Assembly: GCA_018907035.1 (NCBI GenBank)
Contig: JACCIC010000299.1
Location: forward strand, 124,001 to 188,000
Direction: 5' to 3'
Origin: Sycobia sp. Sy_11
Taxonomy: Eukaryota > Arthropoda > Insecta > Hymenoptera > Epichrysomallidae
Length of the DNA stretch: 64,000 nucleotides
The translations under genes were made by a program, and so were the position numbers. Positions 1 through 10,711 of this stretch are shown piece after piece. Each line of letters starts with the position of its first letter. Positions within the stretch are counted from its first letter, which is position 1. The notes under the pieces are model-generated. The model was given only the letters and a program-made list of their open reading frames with translations. It ran no database searches and was not told the origin of the DNA.

Positions 1-1423
1 TGAATAAAGTTAGCGGTGGTCACATCGTTTTCTCCGCAATTAAAGCAGTATAGCCTGTGTTTATCAGGGCAACGATCGTCCCAGTGACCCGGTCTGCTAC
101 AAGTACAGCATATTCGATTATCTGGCCTAGGGCTTTCTCGACGCTGTCTGTCAAATCTGGCTGAACTGTCACAACTAGTATTTCTGTCTCGTCTATCCTC
201 TGAACGTGGCCGAGAATTTCGGTGCTGATCACTCGTATCACCATATAAGGAATATGTCTTTCGGCTTGGTGATGGCCAGTAGGGTATGCGTGTGGATCGC
301 GAAGGTGATGGTTGACAGTATCGAAATGAGGGGCTTCTATAGCATCTGGTTGTTTCAGATTGACTCTCCGTTGTTCGCGTTCTATTTACCGGCGGTGAAG
401 GGTTCTCGTTCCTCTCGTCCGGCGTAGTGTCTCGCCGTGTCTCTTCTTTGTTTGTCAATATCGAGACAATTGGTTCGGCAAGAATGACCTGTTTTGTCAA
501 CTGTTTTGATTTATTATCATGCAGAGCAGCTACTCTCGATTGACTGCCTGAGTTTATTTGGCCAGCTAGGGAGTATGCAGCTAAAGTGACCATGCTGTCA
601 GTAGGTGACGGTACATGATACTGCTTGGTGAGCTCCCAATTCAGCTTTATCTGCTGTCCTATCGGCTGCAATTCGTCAATCGAGCTTAAATAATTTCCTG
701 CTCCGAGCGCAGAGCAAAGTCTATTGGGCGGAACTGACGTCTTAATGCAGACTTTCTATCTTCCATCGTTCGCCGGTCTTTGTAGGTCAGCCTTGCCCAT
801 ATACGTACTGTTTCACACAGCACTCCTAGTATGAGTGACAGCACGTCTTCGATCGGACGTCTTCTCGTGGCTCTCCAGCGAAGCACACTTGCCATTGACG
901 AACCCTCTGATCTACTCGCGTTTCTCTCATATATGTGCTGTCGCTCGTACTGTATCTGTTGCGCGTGATGGACACGACGTGCGAGTTCTGCCTGCTTGTA
1001 TGCGATGGTCGGGTGCCTTGTAGTGCGTATTGCGTATGCATATTCATTAATGCTAAGCATTGCTGTTTCCATTATTCCCTGTACAGGATTCTGTTTGTCA
1101 GGTTCTGTTTTCGAAACTACTACTACCATGTTATCAATTTCTGTTGAATTCAGGACTTTCGTTATATCGGATATCTCGTGTGAATCTGCGTCTGTTTTAC
1201 CGACTTCGTCGGAACCTTTCCATTCTGCTGCGACCTAGTCGAAAAGATGTCATAATTCAGGTCGAGTTAGCCTGTCACGAAGAGCCTCAAGTGACTCGTC
1301 TAGCTTTATGCTCTGGTGTCGAGCTTCTCTTAGCAGTTCTTCTTTATTCCATTCGGCGAAAATACTGTTCAACCTTCTTTTTTCACTGGACACTACATCG
1401 TCTTTGATCAGTGCGGATGCCAT
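1..1423 (-). pseudogene. Decayed LTR-retrotransposon gag (Ty3/gypsy-like), 3' end cut by window start
   Basis: Read on the minus strand, an ATG at 1423 opens a charged, helical N-terminus (MASALIKDD...) that resembles the start of insect gypsy-type Gag. In-frame stops lie at 1250-1252 (TGA) and 1235-1237 (TAG). The same frame then runs on to a stop at about 686, and a neighbouring frame is open from about 680 to 420. Near the end a third frame shows a retroviral-type zinc knuckle, C-x2-C-x4-H-x4-C (CCTCSRPGHWDDRC, 110 to 69). A second, imperfect CFNCGEN motif follows at about 45-30. Gag binds its own RNA and builds the particle; the knuckle is the nucleocapsid part. Protease and pol would lie beyond position 1 and are not seen. 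No LTR was recognised upstream. The family assignment (gypsy versus Pao) is inference. Confidence 0.6.
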
Positions 1424-2727
1424 TTCGACTTGCTCTTAGTTAATAGTTAACTTAATTAAATTTGCTTTAATTTTAAAAAGAAAGTTATTTATAGTATAAT
1501 TATTTCTAGTGTAAACGCGCTTATTTGTATGAGGTAACAAAATTTGAGTTTTATGTTAAATTATTGTTTATTTATCAGAGTATTAATCAAATTCTATTAT
1601 AATTATTGTCTATATCTGAATATTTTTGTTTGCTTATAATTCGTTATCTTAATTGATTTATGCCGGTGATGTAACGGTGTTAGTTTTATTTGAAATTATT
1701 CATTTATTTCCTCTTATTTAATTACCATGAAGCCTATTCAGGTTCAGCAATTGCTTAAATAATTAAAATAATTATTTATTGTAACAGTCACTTCGAGTTG
1801 TCCAATGGCATAAATAAACATGTAATAGAAATTTTTATTGTCAGACAGTATTGCATAGATTAAACAAAATTGGTTTATTATTAATAATTTATCTTTATTT
1901 AGGTTTCATTTATTATATTGTTATTATTATTATTAATATTCATATTTTTCTTTTATTATATTATAGACTGTTATGAATTATGTTAACTATTTTCCTCTTC
2001 GTTACTCTGCTATTAACTTATCATGCCACTGCTTACTTGAATGTTACCTTAATCACTCTTATTGTTGTCTATATTAGATATTTATCAATTTGTACAATTT
2101 GATTTACACGTTTATGTTATGTTTTGCTATAATTCCCAATTATTAAACTTGAGGAATCGTTTATTCAGTCCTGCTGTTATAGCTTTTTTGATGTTATTAT
2201 ATGTTGATATTGTTTATATGATCTATTTTATTATTATTTAATTTTATTAATAGTTTTAATATTAGATAAATTATTTATAAATATTTCAATATACCGATCT
2301 CATCAGTTAAAACCTAAAAATCACTAACTTTCTCACAAGCGAGCCTCCTTGGTTTAGTTCCTCTTTATTTTTATGATGTTCTGGTGATTAGACCAGAATA
2401 TAATAAATCGTTATTATTTACAGTTTAAAAGAATGTTAATGATTAATTAAAAATTTTTAATTGTAATTATAATGATTGTTAAAATGATGATAATGTGGAA
2501 ATTTTATACATTTAGATTTGACAGTGTAATTTCACTCATACAGCTTCTTTTACTTTTTCAGGTTATTTAGAATTATTATTATTATTTATAATATTACTAA
2601 ATTAAATAGCTTATTTAGTTATAATGTTGTTTTAATCTCTATCCTCTTGATTCGTTCCTGAGGATGTTCCCTTACGTTAAACATAAGCATCAGATGTGCG
2701 TAGTTCATATGCTCCAGCATTTGGCTA

Positions 2728-2731
<4 letters not shown>

Positions 2732-2780
<49 letters not shown>
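2732..2780. repeat. (TA)n microsatellite
   Basis: About 49 bp of uninterrupted alternating AT. Confidence 0.95.
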
Positions 2781-2784
<4 letters not shown>

Positions 2785-3320
2785 CAAGTATATAGCTATT
2801 TAAATAAAAGGGGATTTAATTTTTTAAAATGTACATTTACTAAAAGTATGTTATTTGAACCATTCTGGAAAATAGCGTGGGTGCCAAATGTGCATAACCA
2901 CTTATTTTAGTGTCAATTCTGTGCTGATACTCCTTGTCGATGCTCAAAAATGAGCTGCTTATCATTTTCTTCAGATTTGTTGCTAATTATTCAACTCTTT
3001 TGAATTTCATTTCCACCATTCTGTGGACTTTTATTGATTTGGAGCACTTTGCAAAATTGCAAAATTCCAATTCCTTCCTGGCAATTTGTCTCACAAATTT
3101 TCACATATGCACTGGCATGTGCATAGGTTAGGTTACACTCAGAGTTATCTCTCTCTCTGGTTAATTCATGGGTTGATTCTAAATTGCCAGCTTGTGGTAT
3201 TAAACTGGTAGAGGTAATATCGCTCTCTTAAGAAAAAGGTGAGTTGACCGTAAGGGGAAAGGCAAAAATTTCTATATGTGAGGTAAATATATTATCATGT
3301 GTACAGGTCAATAAAAGAAA

Positions 3321-3321
<1 letters not shown>

Positions 3322-3377
<56 letters not shown>
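3322..3377. repeat. (TA)n microsatellite
   Basis: About 56 bp of uninterrupted alternating AT. Confidence 0.95.
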
Positions 3378-3381
<4 letters not shown>

Positions 3382-4149
3382 GCGAATGCATATTTTATTT
3401 TGAATAATATTAATATAAATTAATTTATTTTAATTAAATGAATAGCTTTTAAAATGAAATGATTTTTTAATGGAGCAGCGAATGTGCATTTTGAATTTAT
3501 ACTTGCTGTGTTTAATATGAATATTACTTATTAGCATGTATGTTATAGATATGTGTACTAAAAGACACAATATTTATTGTACATACTCTACAAATGGAAA
3601 GCACTGCTGGTATTCGAAAATTATTTCACTATTATTATTATATTGATACTATTTCATGCTATAATATTTTTCAGTTTATTCAGGCAGCACCATAAGATTA
3701 TATATTCAAGCTTAGTAGCTCTCTTTCTGTGTAAATATTAACAACAAGGTAATCTCATCGACCTTGTATCGTTACAGGACATAAAAAGCTTACGGAACAT
3801 GTAAACATTAAGACTCAATTTATTTCTAGTAAATGGGTATATTATATTTTGAAATATTTATTTACTTACATAGGTAATATATGTACTGACATTCTACATA
3901 GCGATGGGGCAGACAGGCAAATTTACATATATTGTCCAATACATGATATGATTTATGCGGACGAAAAGGTTGATTCTACTAATTGATAATTTACATGCAA
4001 GTTTTACTTTATAATCATGTATCCATATGGACGGTAACGGCAAGCATCATTTATAAAAATACATATGTTGAGCTGGAATGCAAACTATGCGCCTAGCTAC
4101 AAAGGTTATGCCCCGTTTTTCTCTTGAGCTGTCTAACCGCATGTTAACC

Positions 4150-4905
4150 GCTGTACTAGCAGACGCCTACTCTTACCTAACATGTATGATTTGTTGCTCA
4201 GTTGCATTCTCGAAAGGGGGAACAGGGGGAATCAGAATGAGGAACAATAATAAATGTATATCAAGCATATGCACATTTATTAACTCGAGTATTTACAAGA
4301 TATGCGCGCGGCTACTACTAAAAGCCTGTGTACATGTTATTCACATGGATTCAATCTCGAGCGGGTTCTATCGCATGATAAGATGTATTATATGCATGCG
4401 GGATACGGTGGCGCGGCAAGGGGAAAATATGGGGACATGCGATACTGATAACGTAATGAGAGACGGGAGGTTGCGAGATATATTATGCTATAAACTACGG
4501 TACTTTCCAGACAAGCCTTCGATCTGCGAAGCTCTCGGATACGGGCATCTGCAGTCCACGAAGCACCGGATAGACAGTGCGGTGGTGATGGAAACGAGCT
4601 ATGTGGCAGTTGCATCGCACGGTACACACCACAAAGATAGCGGCAAATTCGGCCGCTCGGAGCGTCTGCAGTGGCTCGATGGCACGAGCCGCATCCTCGT
4701 GCTGCCCGTGGCTATTGCCATGGATTACGGACGATCTCCGGCATTCGGGGCTCTCGGGGTATCCATGGGAGGTACACTAGATGCATCTGGCTCTCGCCTC
4801 ATACGGTTCTCTTCTCCGCGTGCTTGGTGGTATTCGGCGCAAACGGTTGCAAAAGCCGTCTACACTGCTCGACGGATAGACCGAAAGTATCTCGCCTCGC
4901 GTCGC

Positions 4906-4912
<7 letters not shown>
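4150..4912 (+). repeat. Dispersed repeat family A, copy 1
   Basis: This GC-richer block is homologous, with much divergence, to 19190-19880. Shared landmarks in the same order include the tract around CAATCTCGAGC-GGTTCTATCG, a GAGACGGGAGG-TGCGAGAT-like stretch, the GCTCTCGG word and the GGACAATC/CGGACGAT segment. A further copy lies inverted at 5054-5520. An uninterrupted 319-codon frame spans 4078-5037, but the other copies are not open in the same way, so I treat it as fortuitous. The family could be an LTR or the 5' part of a larger element; no termini were defined. Confidence 0.6.

Positions 4913-4913
<1 letters not shown>

Positions 4914-4953
<40 letters not shown>
4914..4953. repeat. 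(TA)n microsatellite between the A arms
   Basis: About 40 bp of alternating TA immediately after family A copy 1 and before the inverted copy. Confidence 0.95.
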
Positions 4954-4956
<3 letters not shown>

Positions 4957-5053
4957 AACTGTCGTTTCCGATTCTCGAGTATCGCGAGCTGTTCAATACG
5001 TCGATATCGAACACGTACTATAGCGACGCGGCTCTAACACACGACGTGAGTGA

Positions 5054-5520
5054 TGATTCTTCGTCGAACTGACGGGCAGTAGAAACGACTTTAGCAACCA
5101 CTCGCGCTATCCACTATCCTCGAAGCGCACGTGTAAATAACTGGAGAAGACGAGGGCCAGAGCTATGTATGTATCCCCGGTACACACCCCGAGAGCCGCG
5201 GACGAAGGAGATTGTCCGCAAGTCACTGCCACAGTGACAGGCAGCGCGAGGACTCACCGCGATCAACCGAGCCGCTGTGTGCACGAAGAGCGGCCGAACC
5301 GCCGCCATCTTGGTGGCGCTAACAGCACGCCAGAACTACCACCGCACGGTCTATTCCGTGCTTCGAGGATTGCAGCTAGTCGGAGCCGAAAGCCTCGCCG
5401 ATCGAAAGCGCCGGCAAGTACCGTAGTGATTAATACTTTTCATGTCGCGACCTCCCGTTTCTCAGCTCGTCTTCAGCAAAGCACGTCCCCTTGTTTCCCC
5501 CCTTACCGCACCACCACCCA
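5054..5520 (-). repeat. Dispersed repeat family A, copy 2 (inverted)
   Basis: The reverse complement of this block aligns with family A at 19460-19880. It shares the GGTACTTGCCGG-GCT-TCGATCGG segment, the CACCAAG-TGGCGGCGG segment, GGACAATC-CCTTCGTCCGC and the terminal AATTCGA--AAGAATC-like end. With copy 1 it forms an imperfect inverted pair about 1.4 kb wide. Confidence 0.6.
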
Positions 5521-5525
5521 AAAGG

Positions 5526-5990
5526 AAAAATTCTATTTCTGAGTAAAGGCACTCCTTTATCAGAAATAGAATTAGAAAATATATTATTGACGAACTGTTC
5601 CTCGGAATAATATATTAAACTCCGTAGGGCATTCTGTTTATCTGCAAAAAATCAAGAGTCAGATTTTAGCTCTGAGAAAAGACGCTCCTTTGTCAGACAT
5701 CAAATTAAATGTGTATTAGTGACGAGGTACTCCTCGAATTAATACACACCGATCGCCGAGAAATTGTAAAATCCATCAAAAGTGAAAAGTCAGATTTTAT
5801 CTCCGAGAAAAGGCGCCCCTTTGTCAGAGATAAAATTAACGAGGTATTAATAACGAGGCACTCCTCGAATTAATACATCTAAACTAATGCAGAATAATAG
5901 TAAAATATCGATAAATCATCAAGATAAGGAAATACGTATAATTAAAGTGTTAGAGGAAAAGGCGCGACGTTTCTCCGAATCTAAATTGTA
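5526..5990. repeat. Tandem array of paired hairpins (about 130-bp units)
   Basis: Three clear units and at least one decayed unit each hold two hairpins. Hairpin 1 has arms 5530-5549 and 5554-5572 in unit 1 (19 bp with one bulged G, loop CACT), and recurs at 5661-5706 and 5793-5836. Hairpin 2 lies at 5578-5616, 5711-5747 and 5844-5876, with a CGAGG/CCTCG inner stem in units 2 and 3. Outer stem sequences differ between units (AATATATTATT, GTGTATTA, GTATTAAT) while the partner arm changes to match. A degraded unit lies near 5944-5990. The function is unknown; I do not recognise the family. Confidence 0.7.
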
Positions 5991-6780
5991 GCGAGACATG
6001 ACTGGTAAATGATATACACCAGAAAAGTAAATAAGAAATTAAAACTAATTGAATCACGTATAATTATATAGTATTAGTATAACTAGTTAGTATAGTAGTA
6101 GTATAGTTATATATTATTGTATAGTAATTACTCAATATTCTAACAAATTTATAATTAATAAATGAAAGCGTATAATAATTTCTAAATAAGATCAGGCGCT
6201 TCTGAATTATTCAAAAATTAAAAATTTTATATTATTGACGATGAGCCCCTCAGAATGCTATAAAATTACATACGATAAACTGCGAGAAAGCGAAAACTCA
6301 GACCATGGGAATAGACGACCAAAAGTAAATAAAGATAGAGAGAGCGAAAATCCATCAAGGCCGAATAGCCGATAATAAGATTAGGAATTTAAATCGCGAC
6401 GAAATACGCAGAAATATAAAATTGTAATATGAAAGAAATGTTTAAACAGTAACATATTATAATATTTTTGTTCTTTTGTTTGTTTGTTATAGGGAGTGAC
6501 TAGCGAAATAAAGGCAGAATAGCCGACTAATATAATTGTTTTATTATTATCTATTGTTATTATTAATTTTCATATTATTGTTATTTTTCTTTCAAAGATA
6601 TCTGAAGATTCAATTTGAAGAAATTTATTATGTATATTTACAAGAGAGGTTTGAGGACAATTACTCTGTTATATCATTCGACAATAACTGCTGTACATGA
6701 TTTTGTCTCAAACATTTTCGTTTGTGAGCATAAACAAAAAAAGTTCCACCTCTATAAGTGTTAAAGCTTTGAGTTATACG
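5991..6780. other. AT-rich stretch, no gene recognised
   Basis: No coding or structured feature was recognised apart from a faint echo of the hairpin-array words near 6190-6265 (GACGATGAGCCCCTCAG). Confidence 0.5.
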
Positions 6781-6789
6781 GGGGCACAT

Positions 6790-7090
6790 AAGAAAGGGAT
6801 AATTCGTGATAACTTCTTTATTTATTAATATTTTTATACTAAATTTTTTTCACTTTCGAAGTATTCTCCTTTCACCATAACTCACTTCTGTAAACGATAC
6901 TTCCTTGTTTAAAACATTTTTGAAATTCATTTATCGAAATGTTCTTGAGTCCTTCCTGTGAATTTTGTTCTACTACGTTCACAGTGATAAAATGTTTCCG
7001 CTCACGTTCTTTTAAGTCTGGGTGACAAAGTCAAATCACAAGGGGCCAGATCCTTTGAGTTGGGGAAGGGTGTCGAACGATTGGTGTCAT
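6790..7090 (-). pseudogene. Tc1/mariner transposase remnant (C-terminal part)
   Basis: On the minus strand one frame reads LAPCDLTLSPRLKR near 7050-7010, matching the conserved SPDLAPCD-LFP-LK block around the third catalytic residue of mariner-like transposases. It continues, with at least four in-frame stops, to a GEYFE ending near 6850. Only the last quarter of the protein remains and it cannot be functional. No terminal repeats were found. Neighbouring mariners at 9.4, 18.2 and 38.6 kb are different, better preserved copies. Confidence 0.65.
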
Positions 7091-7146
7091 ACCATTTTTA
7101 GACCATAACGAGAAATAATATAGATTTCAAGTATTGTGTGAAAGTG

Positions 7147-7150
<4 letters not shown>

Positions 7151-7188
<38 letters not shown>

Positions 7189-7215
7189 GGAGCGAGAGAG
7201 AAAGAGAGAGAGAGT
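7151..7215. repeat. (GA)n microsatellite
   Basis: A purine tract of GA dinucleotides with minor interruptions. Confidence 0.95.
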
Positions 7216-7479
7216 GAAGAGGGATACATCATATAGAGAAGAATGTACGGCAAAATGTGAGTAATGGAAAATAGAATATTAACATGTAAGAAACTAAAGG
7301 AGGGCAGTAAAGGATGAGGTGCTAAATACCTGAAGATGCACGTTTAACGTAAGATGATGACTACGTTATTATAAAAGGTTACAGTTGTGTATATTTCATG
7401 CAGTGTTATTTTGAGTATTTGTGATTAGCATTGTACATTATAATGATTTTAATAAGCATCATTCTTTAAATTAATAAAT

Positions 7480-8830
7480 ATTTTCATTGGTCTTACAGTC
7501 CAATTAAATCAGTCGAATATAATACGTAATAATATCAATATGTATTTATATTAACATTAATACATCAATCTACAAAAATAATAAAAATTAAAATTAAAAT
7601 TAAAAATTATAATGGCAGTCAGACTGTCCTTGTATACAATCACCCCTGTAGACTCATCTGAAAATAAAATATTAGCTGTAAAAATTTATGATAGTAAAGT
7701 GCAATCTATCCCCACCACCTTTACCTTGAAGATTGAATTGAATTGAAGATTCAGTCCAGCGTTTCGAGCTCGCTACTGCTCCTTATCAGAGACTAAACTA
7801 AACCTTATATTCTAATCTACATATACATTATTCCCACTACCAAATTCAGTAAATTAAATCTAAATTCATTCTCTACACAAATTGTTCAAAACCAATCAAT
7901 TTCATAAGGAATGATAAATATTGTTCAACATTATATTCACATTATTCCGATTCCTGGAAATGTGAATACTTTCAAGACTCTCCCTTTTATACTTATTATT
8001 AATACCATGTAAAATCTAAAATATCCACATTCACAAAATCAAAAGAATGTAAAAACGTTAAACAATGGTCCTTTAAATCGGAAGTAATATGTGAGCTACG
8101 TAAACTATATTTATGCTCATAAATACGCTTTTTTAAATATCTACCTGTTTATCCAATCTAGTATTTATTACAATCCATACAATAAATTTTGTAGACAACT
8201 CCATATTTTAAACATAAATCATGCCTATCTTTGCAATTATTAAACAACTTACTTAAATTATTGCTATTTTTAAAGAAAATTTGAATTTTATTTTACCGAA
8301 AATTTCTTTTTATTCTTTCAGACAATCATCTAACTATCTAAAATCGTTATGTGATAATTTTATTGCTCTGTCAAGGACACCCTCTAATGCTCGAATTTTG
8401 TTTCTGAATTGGTGGTGTGAATTAAAATCTAAAAACCTACCTGATCAAGTAGGCTTTCTGTACCAATTAAGTTTCACCTTATTATTACTACATCTAATCA
8501 CATTCGTGTCCAGAAAACTCAACTGATTATTGACTTCAATCTTCCTTGTAAATTTAATTCTGTCAGATACAGAATTAAAAACATCCACCATTTCCTCCAC
8601 AAAAACTTTTGGAACAGTTGCAAAGATATCATTAACATATCTCTTAAATATCATTGGTTCAAAAACCAATTTTGACAATGCAATACTTTCTAATTTTTTC
8701 ATAACTTAATTGGCTATAACCGGTGACAAAGGTGACACCATTGGACATCCTTATGTTTGTTCATAAAATTTATTATCAAACGAAAAAATTGTGTTATAAA
8801 AAACTAAATTAATTGGTTTAATGAATTCAT
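7480..8830 (-). mobile_element. Penelope-like element, copy 1 (degenerate)
   Basis: On the minus strand the reverse transcriptase block GCPMVSPLSP (about 8745-8715) is followed by an in-frame stop. Then comes RYVNDIF at about 8640, where the catalytic YVDD is changed to YVND, and FLDTNVIR...YRKPT at 8500-8445. Downstream a GIY-YIG endonuclease-type segment (VVYKI--MDC-KYYIG) lies near 8200-8130 with frame breaks. The 3' end, from about 7830 to 7480, is homologous to the other PLE copy at 37083-37440 and contains a decayed hammerhead core. PLEs are retroelements with RT plus GIY-YIG domains. The changed active site and the stops show this copy is dead. Confidence 0.8.
7753..7794 (-). ncRNA. 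Decayed hammerhead ribozyme of PLE copy 1
   Basis: The minus strand reads AGTC, CTGATAA, a stem-loop containing GAGC, then CGAAAC and GGACT. This is positionally and sequence-wise homologous to the hammerhead core in PLE copy 2. The invariant CUGANGA box is damaged (CTGATAA), and GAAACGCT no longer allows the A15.1-U16.1 pair, so cleavage is unlikely. Confidence 0.55.
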
Positions 8831-9418
8831 TCATTGGTAATTTTGTATTTAAAACATCATTCTTTCTTACACGTAGTTTATGTATACTTTTTATTTCTAT
8901 TCAACACTTTGATAATAGGGATTATAAACTAAAAAAATCTTAAATGAAAAATTTGAACCTTCTCAATAAAATTAATAAAGAGGTAGAAACAACTAGGTTT
9001 AAAAATTAGTTAGAAATTATATAGAAACTAAGGTATTTGGAACTTTTTTTCTGGCTAGAAAATAAAGAATTTATTTAACAATTATGGCATAATTATTTAT
9101 TACATAATTATTTAATTAAAAAAATCATACGATACGTAAACGAATAATTAGAAGCATTTAAAAAGGAATAATAAAGTCTGTTTTTCGTTCGATTTGGTAT
9201 TATAGGTAATAAATTAGTTTTTTATAGATAAAAAATAATTAAGAAATTTATCTATCAATATTGCTAGGAAAAATAAGTATACGGGCCTCAATTATTGGCT
9301 TTCAATTAAACATTCTATTCTATTGATCTATAAATTAAATATCATACTTTTATATTTTTTAAGTAGGTTTTAAATGTCATGTTCATAACTGTAATTTGGA
9401 ACTTTATTATGAAGAATG
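8831..9418. other. AT-rich stretch, no gene recognised
   Basis: The 5' part of the PLE may extend a little into this block, but no frame or motif could be followed beyond about 8830. Confidence 0.5.
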
Positions 9419-9420
9419 TA

Positions 9421-10709
9421 CGAGGTTGGATTGATAAGTTTCCGGCCTGACCAAGAGATGGTGCCACTAGGCCTACTTTTAGGTGGTATTCTATAGTACC
9501 ATCCTTGGATAGCATGTAGTTATAGTTTCAGTCCGATCGCCATGTTAGTTTAGGTTTGAGAGCACGCTGAACAAGACGTCTCTGTGTTTTTCGTAAAATG
9601 GAAAAGCTAGAAAATCGTGCTGCCATCAAATACTTTTATTTGAAGGGGTTAACGTCGAAGAAAATTAAAGAAGAGATGGACTCAACACTGGAGACATCCT
9701 CCCCATCATACTCAACCATTAAGCAGTGGGTTCCCGAGTTTAAAAAGAGTCGTGTGAGCACTTCTGATGAGCCTCGCTCAGGTCGCCCAATTGAGGTCAC
9801 AACTCCAGATATGAATAAAAAAATCCATCAAATATTGCTGAAAGACCGCAGATTAAAAGTGCGTGAGATAGCTGAGACCTGCAAGATGTAATATGAACGT
9901 GTACAAAATATTTTGCACCAATATTTGTATTTGGAAAATCTCTGTGCAAGATGGGTGCCGCGTTTGCTAACAGTCGACCAAAAATTGATTAGAAAGAACA
10001 TTTCTACTGCCAATTTAACGTTATATAAGCGTCATCCAAGCGAATTTTTGTATCGATTCGTAACCGTTGACGAAACTTGGATCCACCACTACACTCCTGA
10101 AACCATACAACAGTGTAAACAGGGGATTGGACCAAGGGAACCAACTCCAATGAAGGCAAAAACAATTTTTTCCGTGACCAAGGTTATGGCCACTGTTTTT
10201 CGGGATGCAAGAGGTATTATAGATATTAATTACCTTCGAAAGGGTAAAACTATCACTGGTAAATACTATCTAGACCTATTGCAACGTTTGAGCCACGAAG
10301 TGAAAATTAAACGACCTCATCTGGCGAAGAAAAAAATCTTGTTTCATCACGTTAACGCACCAGCGCACACGCCAATCTTTGCAATGGCTAAAATCAACGA
10401 TCCGAAGTTTGAATGGATGCCGCACCCTCCCTATTCTCCAGACGTAGCTCCAAGTTACTATTATCTGTTTCCGAACCTCAAAAAATGGCTTGGCGGTAAG
10501 AGATTTGCGGACAATGAAGAAGTAATCGAAGCTGTACATGGGTATTTTGAGGAGTTTGACGAATCAGTCTATAGAGATGGCATTACTACACTAGAACACC
10601 GCTATGAGAAATGTATCAGCCTTGGAGGAGATTATGTTGAAAAATAAAAAAAAATTCTTAAAAACGTTGTTTTTCTTGGTCAGGCCGGAAACTTATCAAT
10701 CCACTCTTG
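9421..10709 (+). mobile_element. Full-length mariner element with TIRs
   Basis: The left end (TGGATTGATAAGTTTCCGG from about 9427) and the right end (reverse complement of CCGGAAACTTATCAATCCA, to about 10703) form terminal inverted repeats of roughly 35 bp. TA flanks both ends (9419-9420 and 10710-10711), as expected for mariner. The length of 1289 bp is normal for the family. The single transposase gene lies inside. Confidence 0.9.
9598..10647 (+). pseudogene. Mariner transposase, inactivated
   Basis: The frame runs 349 codons from ATG 9598 to the stop at 10645-10647, broken only by a TAA at 9889-9891 after ETCKM. The N-terminal helix-turn-helix region, the linker WVPRLL and the RNase-H-fold catalytic domain are all present. 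The first catalytic Asp is kept in VTVDETW. The second, normally in HHDNAPAH, is Val in HHVNAPAH, and the third, normally in APSDY, is Tyr in APSYYY. Two catalytic residues are therefore lost in addition to the nonsense codon. The frame is otherwise intact, so decay was by point mutation. Confidence 0.9.
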
Positions 10710-10711
10710 TA

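Larger units (their letters stand above)
1440..4077. other. AT-rich stretch without recognisable genes
   Basis: No open frame resembles a protein and no repeat terminus was recognised. The stretch is strongly AT-rich and holds two long (TA)n tracts at 2732-2780 and 3322-3377. A short ORF at 2934-3131 (65 codons) has no recognisable motif and is probably chance. Confidence 0.6.

Noticed and set aside
20..244. 74-codon minus-strand frame as a separate gene
   Set aside because: It overlaps, in another frame, the gag segment that encodes a good CCHC zinc knuckle; it is a shadow.
4078..5037. A 319-codon open frame on the plus strand
   Set aside because: It spans repeat family A and a TA microsatellite (poly-IY). 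The homologous copies at 5.1-5.5 and 19.2-19.9 kb are not open in the matching frame, and no domain is visible.
5711..5747. Hairpins reading TGACGAGG...CCTCGAAT as hammerhead ribozymes
   Set aside because: The CGAGG/CCTCG arms pair into one continuous stem and the GAAA box is absent (CGAATT), so the catalytic core cannot form.
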